This document shows, piece after piece, positions 10,124 through 16,131 of a stretch of DNA of 64,000 bases; positions within the stretch are counted from its first letter, which is position 1, and each line of letters opens with the position of its first letter. The notes under the pieces were generated by a model, which searched no databases, was not told where the DNA came from, and was given only the letters and a program-made list of their open reading frames with translations. Where the stretch lies: the NCBI RefSeq assembly GCF_020510425.1, contig NZ_JAHBAH010000001.1, positions 1,550,001 to 1,614,000 on the forward strand, given 5' to 3'. The position numbers were made by a program, and so were the translations under genes. This DNA is from Quatrionicoccus australiensis (GTDB lineage Bacteria; Pseudomonadota; Gammaproteobacteria; Burkholderiales; Rhodocyclaceae).

Positions 10124-10163
10124 GGGCCCGTAGCTCAGTTGGTTAGAGCAGAGGACTCATAAT
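10124..10163 (+). pseudogene. tRNA(CAU) gene, 5' half, cut in the anticodon loop
   Basis: Bases 10124-10163 give the 5' acceptor strand GGGCCCG, the D arm, the 5' anticodon strand GAGGA and the loop CTCATAA. The sequence then leaves tRNA structure. The missing part is found at 62250-62295. Joining the two halves over the shared nine bases gives a perfect 77-nt tRNA with paired acceptor, anticodon and T stems and an encoded CCA. The half gene still follows rpoD in the host order. Confidence 0.93.
10155..10163. other. attL core, nine-base direct repeat
   Basis: ACTCATAAT here is repeated at 62250-62258. It spans the seven-base anticodon loop plus one base on each side. To its right lies TTGTC, the inverse of GACAA that stands left of the other copy. 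The circular attachment site would therefore read GACAA-CTCATAA-TTGTC, a symmetric recombinase core. Confidence 0.85.
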
Positions 10164-10217
10164 TGTCGAGTTTGATAGTTTTTGTTTGTATGCAAATGTA
10201 GTTTATGTTGTGAAAAA

Positions 10218-10294
10218 GGGCCGTTAGCTCAGTTGGTTAGAGCAGGGGTCTCATAAACCCTTGGTCACTGGTTCAAGTCCAGTACGGCCCACCA
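10218..10294 (+). tRNA. Complete element-borne tRNA with anticodon CAU
   Basis: Acceptor strands GGGCCGT and ACGGCCC pair fully. The anticodon stem GGGGT/ACCCT flanks CTCATAA, the T arm is ACTGG-TTCAAGT-CCAGT, and CCA is encoded. It differs from the split host tRNA in all stems but keeps the same loop. CAU can mean elongator methionine or isoleucine-2 (lysidine-modified); the variable region TTGGTC and T loop resemble isoleucine-2 tRNAs, but this is not decided. It lies 54 bases after the broken half, so the host promoter can transcribe it. Confidence 0.93.
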
Positions 10295-10360
10295 GGCACC
10301 CAACAGGCACCCACTGAAAAGGGTGCCTGTTCCTGGCACCAGGCACCCTTTTCAGGCACC
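10295..10360. repeat. Left cluster of GGCACC/GGCACCC repeats with a long hairpin
   Basis: GGCACCC occurs at 10295, 10306 and 10342, shortened GGCACC at 10335 and 10355, and an inverted copy at 10321. The same word is repeated four times near the right end (62045-62094), as expected for arm-type integrase binding sites. Within the cluster, 14 bases (10316-10329) pair perfectly with 10340-10353 and end in TTTTC, so the hairpin may also terminate the tRNA transcript. Confidence 0.6.
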
Positions 10361-10361
10361 T

Positions 10362-10892
10362 ATGGCACGAATTTCTATTGAGCAAATCCAAGACAACGCT
10401 CCGCCGGGGACAGACCCGTGGCTTACGCCGCAAGCCGTGGCCGAGCTAACTGGGTTGTCAGTTGCCTGGCTTGCGGCAGCGCGCGAAGGACGTAAATCAA
10501 TAAGCGGCCCGCTATTCAAGAAACTATGCCCTGCGCGGACCTGCCCCGTGCGCTACTCGCTGAGTGCGGTCATCGCGTGGATGGCGTCATTCAAGGACCA
10601 GGACTCTACTGTCATGTTCCGCGAAACCGGGCCGTGGCCGCCGTCCGCACAGCTGGCCCATGAAATGGCGGTAACCGTACAGCCCGGCACCTTCCCTGGC
10701 GCGGGGCCTGTACCGAGCGTACCGACATTCAAAGCGTGGCTAAATTGTCCGGTGGACAGTATCGAGAAGTGGCCGGTAGTCTCGACTAAAGCCGGACTAA
10801 TGGATGCATTCAAAGCCATGTCCGCCTCCGGACGCATCAAAGATGCACTGGACGGCGTGCGCTGGATTACCCGCGATGAGTGGCCGGCGTAG
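10362..10892 (+). CDS. HTH DNA-binding protein at the left end, possible excisionase/regulator
   Basis: The 176-residue protein has an N-terminal helix-turn-helix region, with WLTPQAVAELTGLSVAWLAAA followed by VRYSLSAVIAWM, the pattern of HTH_17/AlpA-type DNA-binding proteins. The C-terminal half is not recognised. It begins two bases after the GGCACCC cluster, so readthrough of the hairpin there would control it. Its position next to attL suggests a role in excision or control of the integrase, but no functional residue proves this. Confidence 0.55.
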   Translation: MARISIEQIQDNAPPGTDPWLTPQAVAELTGLSVAWLAAAREGRKSISGPLFKKLCPARTCPVRYSLSAVIAWMASFKDQDSTVMFRETGPWPPSAQLAHEMAVTVQPGTFPGAGPVPSVPTFKAWLNCPVDSIEKWPVVSTKAGLMDAFKAMSASGRIKDALDGVRWITRDEWPA

Positions 10893-10902
10893 CAACCAAA
10901 AA

Positions 10903-10934
10903 AGGCCCGTCGTGTGACGGGCCTAAGAGAGAAA
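10903..10934 (-). terminator. Terminator for the leftward parA operon
   Basis: AGGCCCGTC and GACGGGCCT form a stem. The A run on its left reads as a U tract on the minus strand. Confidence 0.6.
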
Positions 10935-10977
10935 AGAAGCATGCACCTTCGGCAAGGTGACACTCTGTATAGCCAGA

Positions 10978-11226
10978 CTAAACAAAATACCCGAACACCC
11001 CCGCCGCTGCGCCGAGGTTGAGCAGCTGCAACAGGCGCAAATCAAGCCGGCGCACTTCAGTCACCGTGGCCAGCATCATGCAAGCCGCCCCGGCGACAGC
11101 CCCCCACGGACCCAGCCACCAGCGCAGCCCGCCGAGCAGCAGCCAGAAGGCGATTTGCGTAACCAACACCCCTTCACTAAAAAGGGGGGCCGGTGTGTCC
11201 TTGCGCTGGTGTGGGTAGTACGCCAT
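10978..11226 (-). CDS. Small membrane protein, unknown
   Basis: The 82-residue protein has two hydrophobic segments, about residues 20-40 (VLVTQIAFWLLLGGL) and 41-55, plus a hydrophobic C terminus (LLNLGAAAGVFGYFV). Its start codon overlaps the stop of the upstream RHH-like gene (TAATG), so the two are translationally coupled in the parA operon. I do not recognise it. Confidence 0.6.
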   Translation of the reverse strand: MAYYPHQRKDTPAPLFSEGVLVTQIAFWLLLGGLRWWLGPWGAVAGAACMMLATVTEVRRLDLRLLQLLNLGAAAGVFGYFV

Positions 11227-11486
11227 TACGCTTGGTGCTTATCCAGGTCGGACAACAGGAGCTGACGCAGGTACTCCTGCTTCGACGTGCGTAGGCCGCT
11301 GCAACGTCGGCCAAACCTGATGAAGTCGACTTCATCAAGCACGAGGGTAACGCGGCCGGTCTTTTTCGGTGCTTCGACAGCAACCTGTTCGGACACAACG
11401 ACCGGTTCAACAACCGGGGCAACATCGACCACGACATTGACCGGAGCATCGGCATCGGCGCGGCGGAGGTTAGAGAATTGAGACAT
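11226..11486 (-). CDS. Small ribbon-helix-helix-like protein, candidate ParA partner
   Basis: The 86-residue protein has a valine/alanine/proline-rich N-terminal half and a C-terminal half (RVTLVLDEVDFIRFGRRC then SKQEYLRQLLLSDL) that fits a beta strand followed by two helices. A short DNA-binding partner commonly lies immediately after small plasmid ParA proteins. It is 17 bases downstream of parA. Centromere binding is inferred from position. Confidence 0.5.
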   Translation of the reverse strand: MSQFSNLRRADADAPVNVVVDVAPVVEPVVVSEQVAVEAPKKTGRVTLVLDEVDFIRFGRRCSGLRTSKQEYLRQLLLSDLDKHQA

Positions 11487-11503
11487 AGGGGTACTTCCTT
11501 TCG

Positions 11504-12139
11504 TTAAATGTTAAAAATGGATTGAGCGAGCAGTTGAATTTCTGCCCGTGCCGGCGAGTTGCTTTCAAGCACGCTGGCGCCAGCCTTGGCGGCATCGCGG
11601 TAAATCTTGCGCTCACGGATAACCTGAGCATTGATAGGCAGTTCAGGGAACGAGGCCAGAATGGCTTCGCGGGCTTCCTGAGCTTCACGGTTAAAGGGGT
11701 GCGTCGACACGAAATTCAGGACAATTTCAGCCTGCAAACCCGGGTTAACAACGCGAGCCTTCTTCAAAATGGCGAGCACGTCGTTCAGGGCTTCCAGGTC
11801 CGCAATGCCCGGACGCACTGGAATGAGCCACTTGTCCGCGACCGAAGCAGCAGCCAGCAGCACATCGCCTGCATGGCCCGGCGCGTCCATCACGACAACA
11901 CCGTAACGGCGGCTCAGGTCCTGCACCGTCGAAGCAATGACATCCTTTTCAAGGTAAGCCACCGGGACCAGCGGCACATCGAGCTGGCTACGACGCTGGC
12001 ACCAGGACATGAGCGTTTTCTGCGGGTCCAGGTCAACAGCAATCGGGTCCAGCTTCTGGTGAGCAGCCCATGCTGCCGCCTGTTCCGCGCCCGTGGAGTG
12101 GCCCGTGCCGCCTTTGGTGTGTGCGAAGAGTAGTTTCAT
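11504..12139 (-). CDS. parA: ParA-family ATPase with an altered Walker A motif
   Basis: The 211-residue protein has the small-plasmid ParA layout: a deviant Walker A near residue 9, a DLDPQKT motif near residue 37 and a Walker B-like VVVMDAPGH near residue 82. ParA proteins segregate plasmids by ATP-dependent DNA binding. Here the P-loop reads KGGTGHSTGA: the first signature lysine is kept but the normally invariant GK lysine is histidine (codon CAC, two base changes from AAG). This may alter ATP hydrolysis. It is driven by element promoter copy 1 through an 81-base leader with a GAGTA cluster. Confidence 0.8.
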   Translation of the reverse strand: MKLLFAHTKGGTGHSTGAEQAAAWAAHQKLDPIAVDLDPQKTLMSWCQRRSQLDVPLVPVAYLEKDVIASTVQDLSRRYGVVVMDAPGHAGDVLLAAASVADKWLIPVRPGIADLEALNDVLAILKKARVVNPGLQAEIVLNFVSTHPFNREAQEAREAILASFPELPINAQVIRERKIYRDAAKAGASVLESNSPARAEIQLLAQSIFNI

Positions 12140-12167
12140 TTCTTAATCCTTCCGTAACCGGTAAAGA

Positions 12168-12188
12168 GGTAGTTGAGTATTTACTCAT
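12168..12188. repeat. GAGTA-type repeat cluster in the parA leader
   Basis: GTTGAGTATTTACTCATTC contains one GAGTA and an inverted TACTC; a further TTGAGTAGCTAC follows at 12204. It is one of about ten such intergenic clusters in the element. Confidence 0.5.
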
Positions 12189-12220
12189 TCACCGTGCGCG
12201 GTATTTGAGTAGCTACTTGC

Positions 12221-12250
12221 GTATAACCACTTACCGAAATCCATAGGCGC
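12221..12250 (-). promoter_or_regulatory. Element promoter motif, copy 1 (to parA)
   Basis: In the direction of transcription the motif is GCGCCTATG, any 11 bases, GTGGTTATAC. Its 22 copies all keep the 11-base spacing. With GCCTAT as a -35 and TATACG as a -10 the spacer would be 17 bases, but neither box fits the sigma-70 consensus well. The parA start lies 81 bases downstream, longer than at most copies. Confidence 0.8.
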
Positions 12251-12372
12251 TGCTGCTGCAAATATTTGGGGGTTCGAGGGCGGCACCCTTGTTGCGGCCT
12301 GGCGGCCGCCATCGCCAAGGAGTTGACGCACCACGGGCTACTGCCCTTCCCGCTGGTCAGGGCTAGCATTCT

Positions 12373-12401
12373 AATGCTGTTTTGCAACGCATTGCTATAC
12401 T
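12373..12401 (+). promoter_or_regulatory. Second-class promoter with TATACT
   Basis: AATGCT and TATACT are 17 bases apart, with GTTTTGC and GCATTGC between them. A near copy stands at 12820. It reads into the small gene at 12456. Confidence 0.55.
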
Positions 12402-12455
12402 GATGGTAGCCACACCTCTTATGCGCTACGACTATCAACCGCTATGGAGTACCCC

Positions 12456-12699
12456 ATGAGCCTTAAAGCCACTTTCCTGCCCATCACCCATACGGCACAC
12501 AACGCCCTTGCTGTTGCCGCCTTTTGCGATAGCCCGGAGGCCGAACAACACGGTCTTTGGTTCGAATACGCAGCCGCAAGCGGCAGTGGATGGCACTGCC
12601 TACGCCCCGGCAGATGGGGAGACGCATAACTACTTCGACGAGCACGGCAACTTGACGATGGAAGCCATTGACCGGCTACTGCAAAACGTAATCGATTAG
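12456..12699 (+). pseudogene. Small gene apparently broken by a frameshift
   Basis: A promoter and GGAG ribosome binding site precede ATG 12456. The first frame stops at 12629 after 57 residues, and its end (WHCLRPGRWGDA) looks like out-of-frame sequence. A second frame through the same region continues as DGTAYAPADGETHNYFDEHG and stops at 12699 just before a terminator. Joining the two near 12590 would give an ordinary protein of about 80 residues. A short functional protein or a programmed shift are alternatives. Confidence 0.4.
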
Positions 12700-12718
12700 A
12701 CCGCAAGACACTCAACCC

Positions 12719-12747
12719 AAGCCGCCCATCGAGGCGGCTTTTTTGTA
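12719..12747 (+). terminator. Terminator after the 12456 gene
   Basis: AAGCCGCC and GGCGGCTT pair around CATCGA and are followed by TTTT. Confidence 0.75.
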
Positions 12748-12819
12748 GCCGAGACGCCGGGCAGGTGGCATGTGCTGCGTACCCACTTCATCGGTGAGCC
12801 GACCCGCGGCAGCCGGTCT

Positions 12820-12848
12820 AATGCTGTTTTACAGAGCATGACTATACT
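12820..12848 (+). promoter_or_regulatory. Second-class promoter with TATACT
   Basis: AATGCT, 17 bases, TATACT, with GTTTTAC and GCATGAC in between. The downstream GTAGCCACCAT matches the copy at 12373, so the promoter region seems to have been duplicated. Confidence 0.55.
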
Positions 12849-12913
12849 AAGAGTAGCCACCATCATTATGCGCTACGCTAACCAACAAACTAACCTATTT
12901 AAGAGGATTCACC

Positions 12914-13267
12914 ATGACTCAAGCCCAAGCCCTTGCCGACAAGCTCACCGCAGCCGGCATTACCGTCCTGAATGTTGCCGAGCCGCGCCTGTACGTGAAC
13001 GGCCAAAAGACTAGCGAACGCGAGGATGGCGTTGCCATTCGCGACGAGGACGGCAATGTGCTCGAGGGCGACATGAAGCTGGCTGCCGCTGGTGGCCTGA
13101 CACTGGACGGTGCTTATGTGCTGGTGCCGTACAGCGGAACCGCCCCGCGTGTCTGCGTCCAGCTGCCAGGCGCCCAGTGGCGAATCGGGCAGCCCCGCGA
13201 CTCCATCCCGGCGCTGGTTGCTGACATCAAAGCCGCCCAGCAACAAGGCATTGCCTGGCAAGGCTAA
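12914..13267 (+). CDS. Conserved-looking cytoplasmic protein, unknown
   Basis: The 117-residue protein (MTQAQALADKLTAAGITVLN) has no signal peptide or membrane segment. AGAGGATTCACC precedes the start. It follows a second-class promoter that closely resembles the one before the broken small gene. It is followed after 27 bases by a gene for an exported protein, probably in the same transcript. No family is recognised. Confidence 0.55.
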   Translation: MTQAQALADKLTAAGITVLNVAEPRLYVNGQKTSEREDGVAIRDEDGNVLEGDMKLAAAGGLTLDGAYVLVPYSGTAPRVCVQLPGAQWRIGQPRDSIPALVADIKAAQQQGIAWQG

Positions 13268-13294
13268 GCCATCCACAACCTACGGTATCTTCCC

Positions 13295-13822
13295 ATGACA
13301 AAAACCTTCAAACACATTCTCGCCGCAGCAGTGGCGGCCACTCTGGCCAATATCGCCTTGGCCGACACGCACCGCCTGACTAACCTGCACACCTTGGCCA
13401 ACGGCCCGGACATGCCCGCCGCCAACGGATTGCTGGTAACGGCGATTAGCGCAGAGGTCAGCGACAACAGCAGCTATGACCGCACGGACCCGCGTCCGCA
13501 GCCGCATCCCCCCGCGATGGAGGCCTGGTTTGTGGATGCCGAGTCGCGCTGCGTGTACCACTTCAAAGGGACGCGAACCACTAAGGTTTTGGGCCCGGAG
13601 CGCGACTTCCGGGTAACCACGAAACTCACTACCTCCGGCACCAAGCACTGCTCCACGGACATCCCGAACCACAAGACCGTCGAGCACATCAACGCATCGC
13701 TGCACGTTCCATCTGATGCGGTCGAGATGCCCTGGTGGTATCCCAGTTCACACGCCACCTACGTCCTGGTGTCCCCGGCGCAACCCTATCGGGAGCGAAA
13801 TCGCAAGTACGACCACGACTGA
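13295..13822 (+). CDS. Exported protein, unknown
   Basis: The 175-residue protein begins with a clear signal peptide (HILAAAVAATLANIALA, likely cleaved before DTHRL). The mature part is about 150 residues with two cysteines (near residues 87 and 126) that could form a disulphide. A terminator follows directly. Function is unknown. Confidence 0.6.
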   Translation: MTKTFKHILAAAVAATLANIALADTHRLTNLHTLANGPDMPAANGLLVTAISAEVSDNSSYDRTDPRPQPHPPAMEAWFVDAESRCVYHFKGTRTTKVLGPERDFRVTTKLTTSGTKHCSTDIPNHKTVEHINASLHVPSDAVEMPWWYPSSHATYVLVSPAQPYRERNRKYDHD

Positions 13823-13833
13823 TTAGCCAACCA

Positions 13834-13861
13834 AAGCCACTACATGTAGTGGCTTTTTTTG
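13834..13861 (+). terminator. Terminator
   Basis: AAGCCACTACATGTAGTGGCTT is a perfect palindromic stem followed by more T. Confidence 0.8.
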
Positions 13862-14033
13862 CTGTCACCTACTATAGGTAGTACGCACTTACGCACAGGG
13901 CGGTGTGTGTCGGCCAGTGAGGCCAGCGGACCAACGGGGAGCTGGCGGCTACCCTATCTATTTTGGCGAGCATCATGTGCTCCGAGGTGCACAGCCCGGA
14001 GGGCGTCCGGCGTTGCGCTCGTGGCGTCGCTCC

Positions 14034-14050
14034 ACTGGCGAGCCGACCAA
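14034..14050. repeat. Solo half of the dispersed palindrome (right half)
   Basis: CTGGCGAGCCGACCAATGG matches the conserved word TTGGCGAGCCGAC. Similar solo right halves stand at about 12790, 27198, 27446, 30311 and 55438; solo left halves (GCCATCGCCAA or TCGCCAAAGA) stand at about 12300, 27735, 38503 and 57371. Bases 13862-14101 hold nothing else that I can recognise. Confidence 0.5.
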
Positions 14051-14101
14051 TGGCGCCCAATTTGGTACTATTAGCCGCGCAGCACTACGGAGGACGGGAA
14101 C

Positions 14102-14272
14102 ATGCAGGCCAATCAGCAGAAGTCGCTCATAGCCGCCCTACAGAAGGGCGAGCAGGACCGCATTCAAGGCCGAGGCCTATCTACCGGCGAATCCCGTGCG
14201 CAACTCCGGGCCGCTCGTCAAAACCGCATGAAGGCTGGTAAGCCGACCAAAGCTCCAACCTACTCCATATAG
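14102..14272 (+). CDS. Small basic protein of 56 residues, unknown
   Basis: GGAGGACGGGAAC precedes ATG 14102. The peptide (MQANQQKSLIAALQKGEQDR) is glutamine-, arginine- and lysine-rich, has no membrane segment and is predicted to be helical. A small hairpin (GGGGC, GCCCC) follows at 14280. Composition suggests nucleic-acid binding, but nothing more specific can be said. Confidence 0.5.
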   Translation: MQANQQKSLIAALQKGEQDRIQGRGLSTGESRAQLRAARQNRMKAGKPTKAPTYSI

Positions 14273-14340
14273 TAGCCAAGGGGCGCGAAGCCCCCTGCAT
14301 TTAGGAAATCCCGGAAACAGATGTGCCGGGCTATCGCTCG

Positions 14341-14868
14341 TTACTGGGACGCTAAATAGGCTTGTACGTCGGCCAAATGTGGCCCGCCGCCGTTGAAGTC
14401 GTCTAGGTCGCCTGATTTGATAAGCTGGCCTGCAAATTGGCCCAGAGTGCGTAAGAACACTTTCTCATCAGGTCCCTTGTCAGCCAAGGCGTCAATCATG
14501 TCGAGCGCATCAGGCAGGCTATGTCTTGGGTTTAGCGGATTATCTGCTGCGGACAGGGACCGGACTACGAGTTTGCCATCCGCGAACAACTCGATATCAC
14601 GCACAGCCAACTCATCTATTTCCGAGCACTGGAGTGACGGCACATCCCCTCGAAAGAGTGCTTCGGCGTGGTCGTAGGTATGCGCGCCGAGCAGAAGCCC
14701 GAGAGGGTTCAGCACATCTTCCGGCTCAAGCGTGGTGCGGACTTCTTTGAGCAGGGACAAGAAGAATTTGCTGATTTTAGTCGTGCCGTCGGGCCGCACC
14801 AGCTTCCATCGACTCGGAGTAGGGGTCAGCTTGCATTGCAGCTGGTGGATTTCGGTTTTGATGGACAT
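14341..14868 (-). CDS. Unknown cytoplasmic protein of 175 residues
   Basis: The protein (MSIKTEIHQLQCKLTPTPSR) is acidic and has no signal peptide or membrane segment. A region near residues 50-90 (EPEDVLNPLGLLLGAHTY and onward) looks globular. Its promoter region carries TATAAT at 14895-14900 (minus strand) followed by GGTTTTGCCAAGTCG, the same word as half of the palindrome before the neighbouring winged-helix-like gene. The two genes may share a regulator. Family not recognised. Confidence 0.55.
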   Translation of the reverse strand: MSIKTEIHQLQCKLTPTPSRWKLVRPDGTTKISKFFLSLLKEVRTTLEPEDVLNPLGLLLGAHTYDHAEALFRGDVPSLQCSEIDELAVRDIELFADGKLVVRSLSAADNPLNPRHSLPDALDMIDALADKGPDEKVFLRTLGQFAGQLIKSGDLDDFNGGGPHLADVQAYLASQ

Positions 14869-14876
14869 GCGGCAAG

Positions 14877-14900
14877 CGACTTGGCAAAACCGCCATTATA
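14877..14900 (-). promoter_or_regulatory. Promoter with operator half-site for the 14341 gene
   Basis: On the minus strand TATAAT is followed after a few bases by GGTTTTGCCAAGTCG. The latter is also part of the 35-bp palindrome at 15642. Confidence 0.5.
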
Positions 14901-15098
14901 CGGTCGACAGTTTGGCCGGCTGCGCCGAGCGCTATACCGTCATGCGAGCTTGAGCAGTTTTATGGTGCGGTTTGAAGAGCAACAGCACAGCCCGAGGTCA
15001 GAACGCAATTTGAGCCTGTTCCCGCCCCACGTCTCAAGGCCACTCCCTATCTCGGAGTGGCCTTATTTTGGCTCAAGCGCCGCTCTGAAGGCCGGGAC

Positions 15099-15590
15099 TT
15101 AGCTGTAGAGCGCTAGGTCGTCGCGGACGTCGGGGGTATCGAGCAGACTGAGCGATTTAGCCAAGTTACCTGCCATCGAGTCGACGAGCTCTTCGCCCGC
15201 TTTCGTCAGGCGCACGACGCGGCCCGGGCCTTCCGCCGGGGAGTCTTTCATAATCCGCAGGTGCATGCGGGGCCCGTGGGTGTTTTCAATCGTTACCAGG
15301 CCGAGTTCGGCCAGCTTGTCAGTTGCAGCGTTGAATTGTTCCTCCATCCAAAATGCTTGCTGGCAGCCAGGGATTAGCGCCATAGCGTCGAACGTGGACT
15401 TTCGGAGCATTTCCGCGGCTTCGCCAATCATGTTGTCCATTTCGAGAGGAACGTGGGACAGCGTTGCCAATGCGTTCAATTCACGCAGCGTCAGGTCAAA
15501 TTCAGCAGAAATAATTGGATACGTCAGCGCTCGGACGACACGGCCAACCGCGCGATGCGACGGGGTGGCGGTCTTTTGCGTTTTTGCCAT
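15099..15590 (-). CDS. Winged-helix-like transcriptional regulator
   Basis: The 163-residue protein has a region near residues 90-140 (KLAELGLVTIENTHGPRM, then RVVRLTKAGEELVDSM) that fits the recognition helix and wing of MarR/PadR-type regulators. A long palindrome lies 51 bases upstream, which suggests self-regulation. Half of that palindrome also precedes the neighbouring gene at 14341. Assignment rests on pattern only. Confidence 0.5.
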   Translation of the reverse strand: MAKTQKTATPSHRAVGRVVRALTYPIISAEFDLTLRELNALATLSHVPLEMDNMIGEAAEMLRKSTFDAMALIPGCQQAFWMEEQFNAATDKLAELGLVTIENTHGPRMHLRIMKDSPAEGPGRVVRLTKAGEELVDSMAGNLAKSLSLLDTPDVRDDLALYS

Positions 15591-15641
15591 TTTTGACCCT
15601 TTTTTAAGAAACGCGAGAGATTAGCAGCGCAGTCCGCGACC

Positions 15642-15676
15642 TGGTTTGACACAAGTCAATCGACTTGGCAAAACCA
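15642..15676. promoter_or_regulatory. 35-bp palindrome upstream of the winged-helix-like gene
   Basis: Outer arms TGGTTT and AAACCA and inner arms AAGTC and GACTT are arranged around AATC. This double dyad is a likely operator. Confidence 0.55.
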
Positions 15677-15795
15677 TCATTCCGGGCCTACCCGCAACGC
15701 CCCGGCGGCTCGAGTGCAGCACCCCAATGAAGTTGCGCAGCACCGGAAGTTGTTAGGCCTTGCCATAAATACTGGATGCCCATACAGTTAACAGC

Positions 15796-16128
15796 ATGAC
15801 ACACCTCTACGCACTCCTGCGCGCTCGACGGGCTGGCTGGCTCATCCCTAAGTATCAGTTTGCGTTTGGCAAGCACCCCGTCGGCCAACTGCGGGTCGGC
15901 GAGGAGTACGTTCCGGACATGCACCGCCACACCATCATGGCCAGGCTGCTCTCACCGGGCAACGGGAGTCCGATGGATGAGATTCCGCCGCTCTACGACG
16001 CCCGGCTGTTGCATTGGTCCTGTGATGTCATCACGCTCACAGGCATCGAGCGTGTCCCGGATGAGAAAGGCCTGAAGACGCTCGATGTCGCGCAGACTTG
16101 GGTACTGGAGCCCGTTGAGAGTGCCTGA
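15796..16128 (+). CDS. Unknown protein of 110 residues
   Basis: The protein (MTHLYALLRARRAGWLIPKY) has no signal peptide or membrane segment. It ends three bases before the stop codon of res on the other strand, so the two genes converge. A possible -10 (CATAAATACT) lies about 30 bases upstream. I do not recognise the family. Confidence 0.5.
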   Translation: MTHLYALLRARRAGWLIPKYQFAFGKHPVGQLRVGEEYVPDMHRHTIMARLLSPGNGSPMDEIPPLYDARLLHWSCDVITLTGIERVPDEKGLKTLDVAQTWVLEPVESA

Positions 16129-16131
16129 GCG

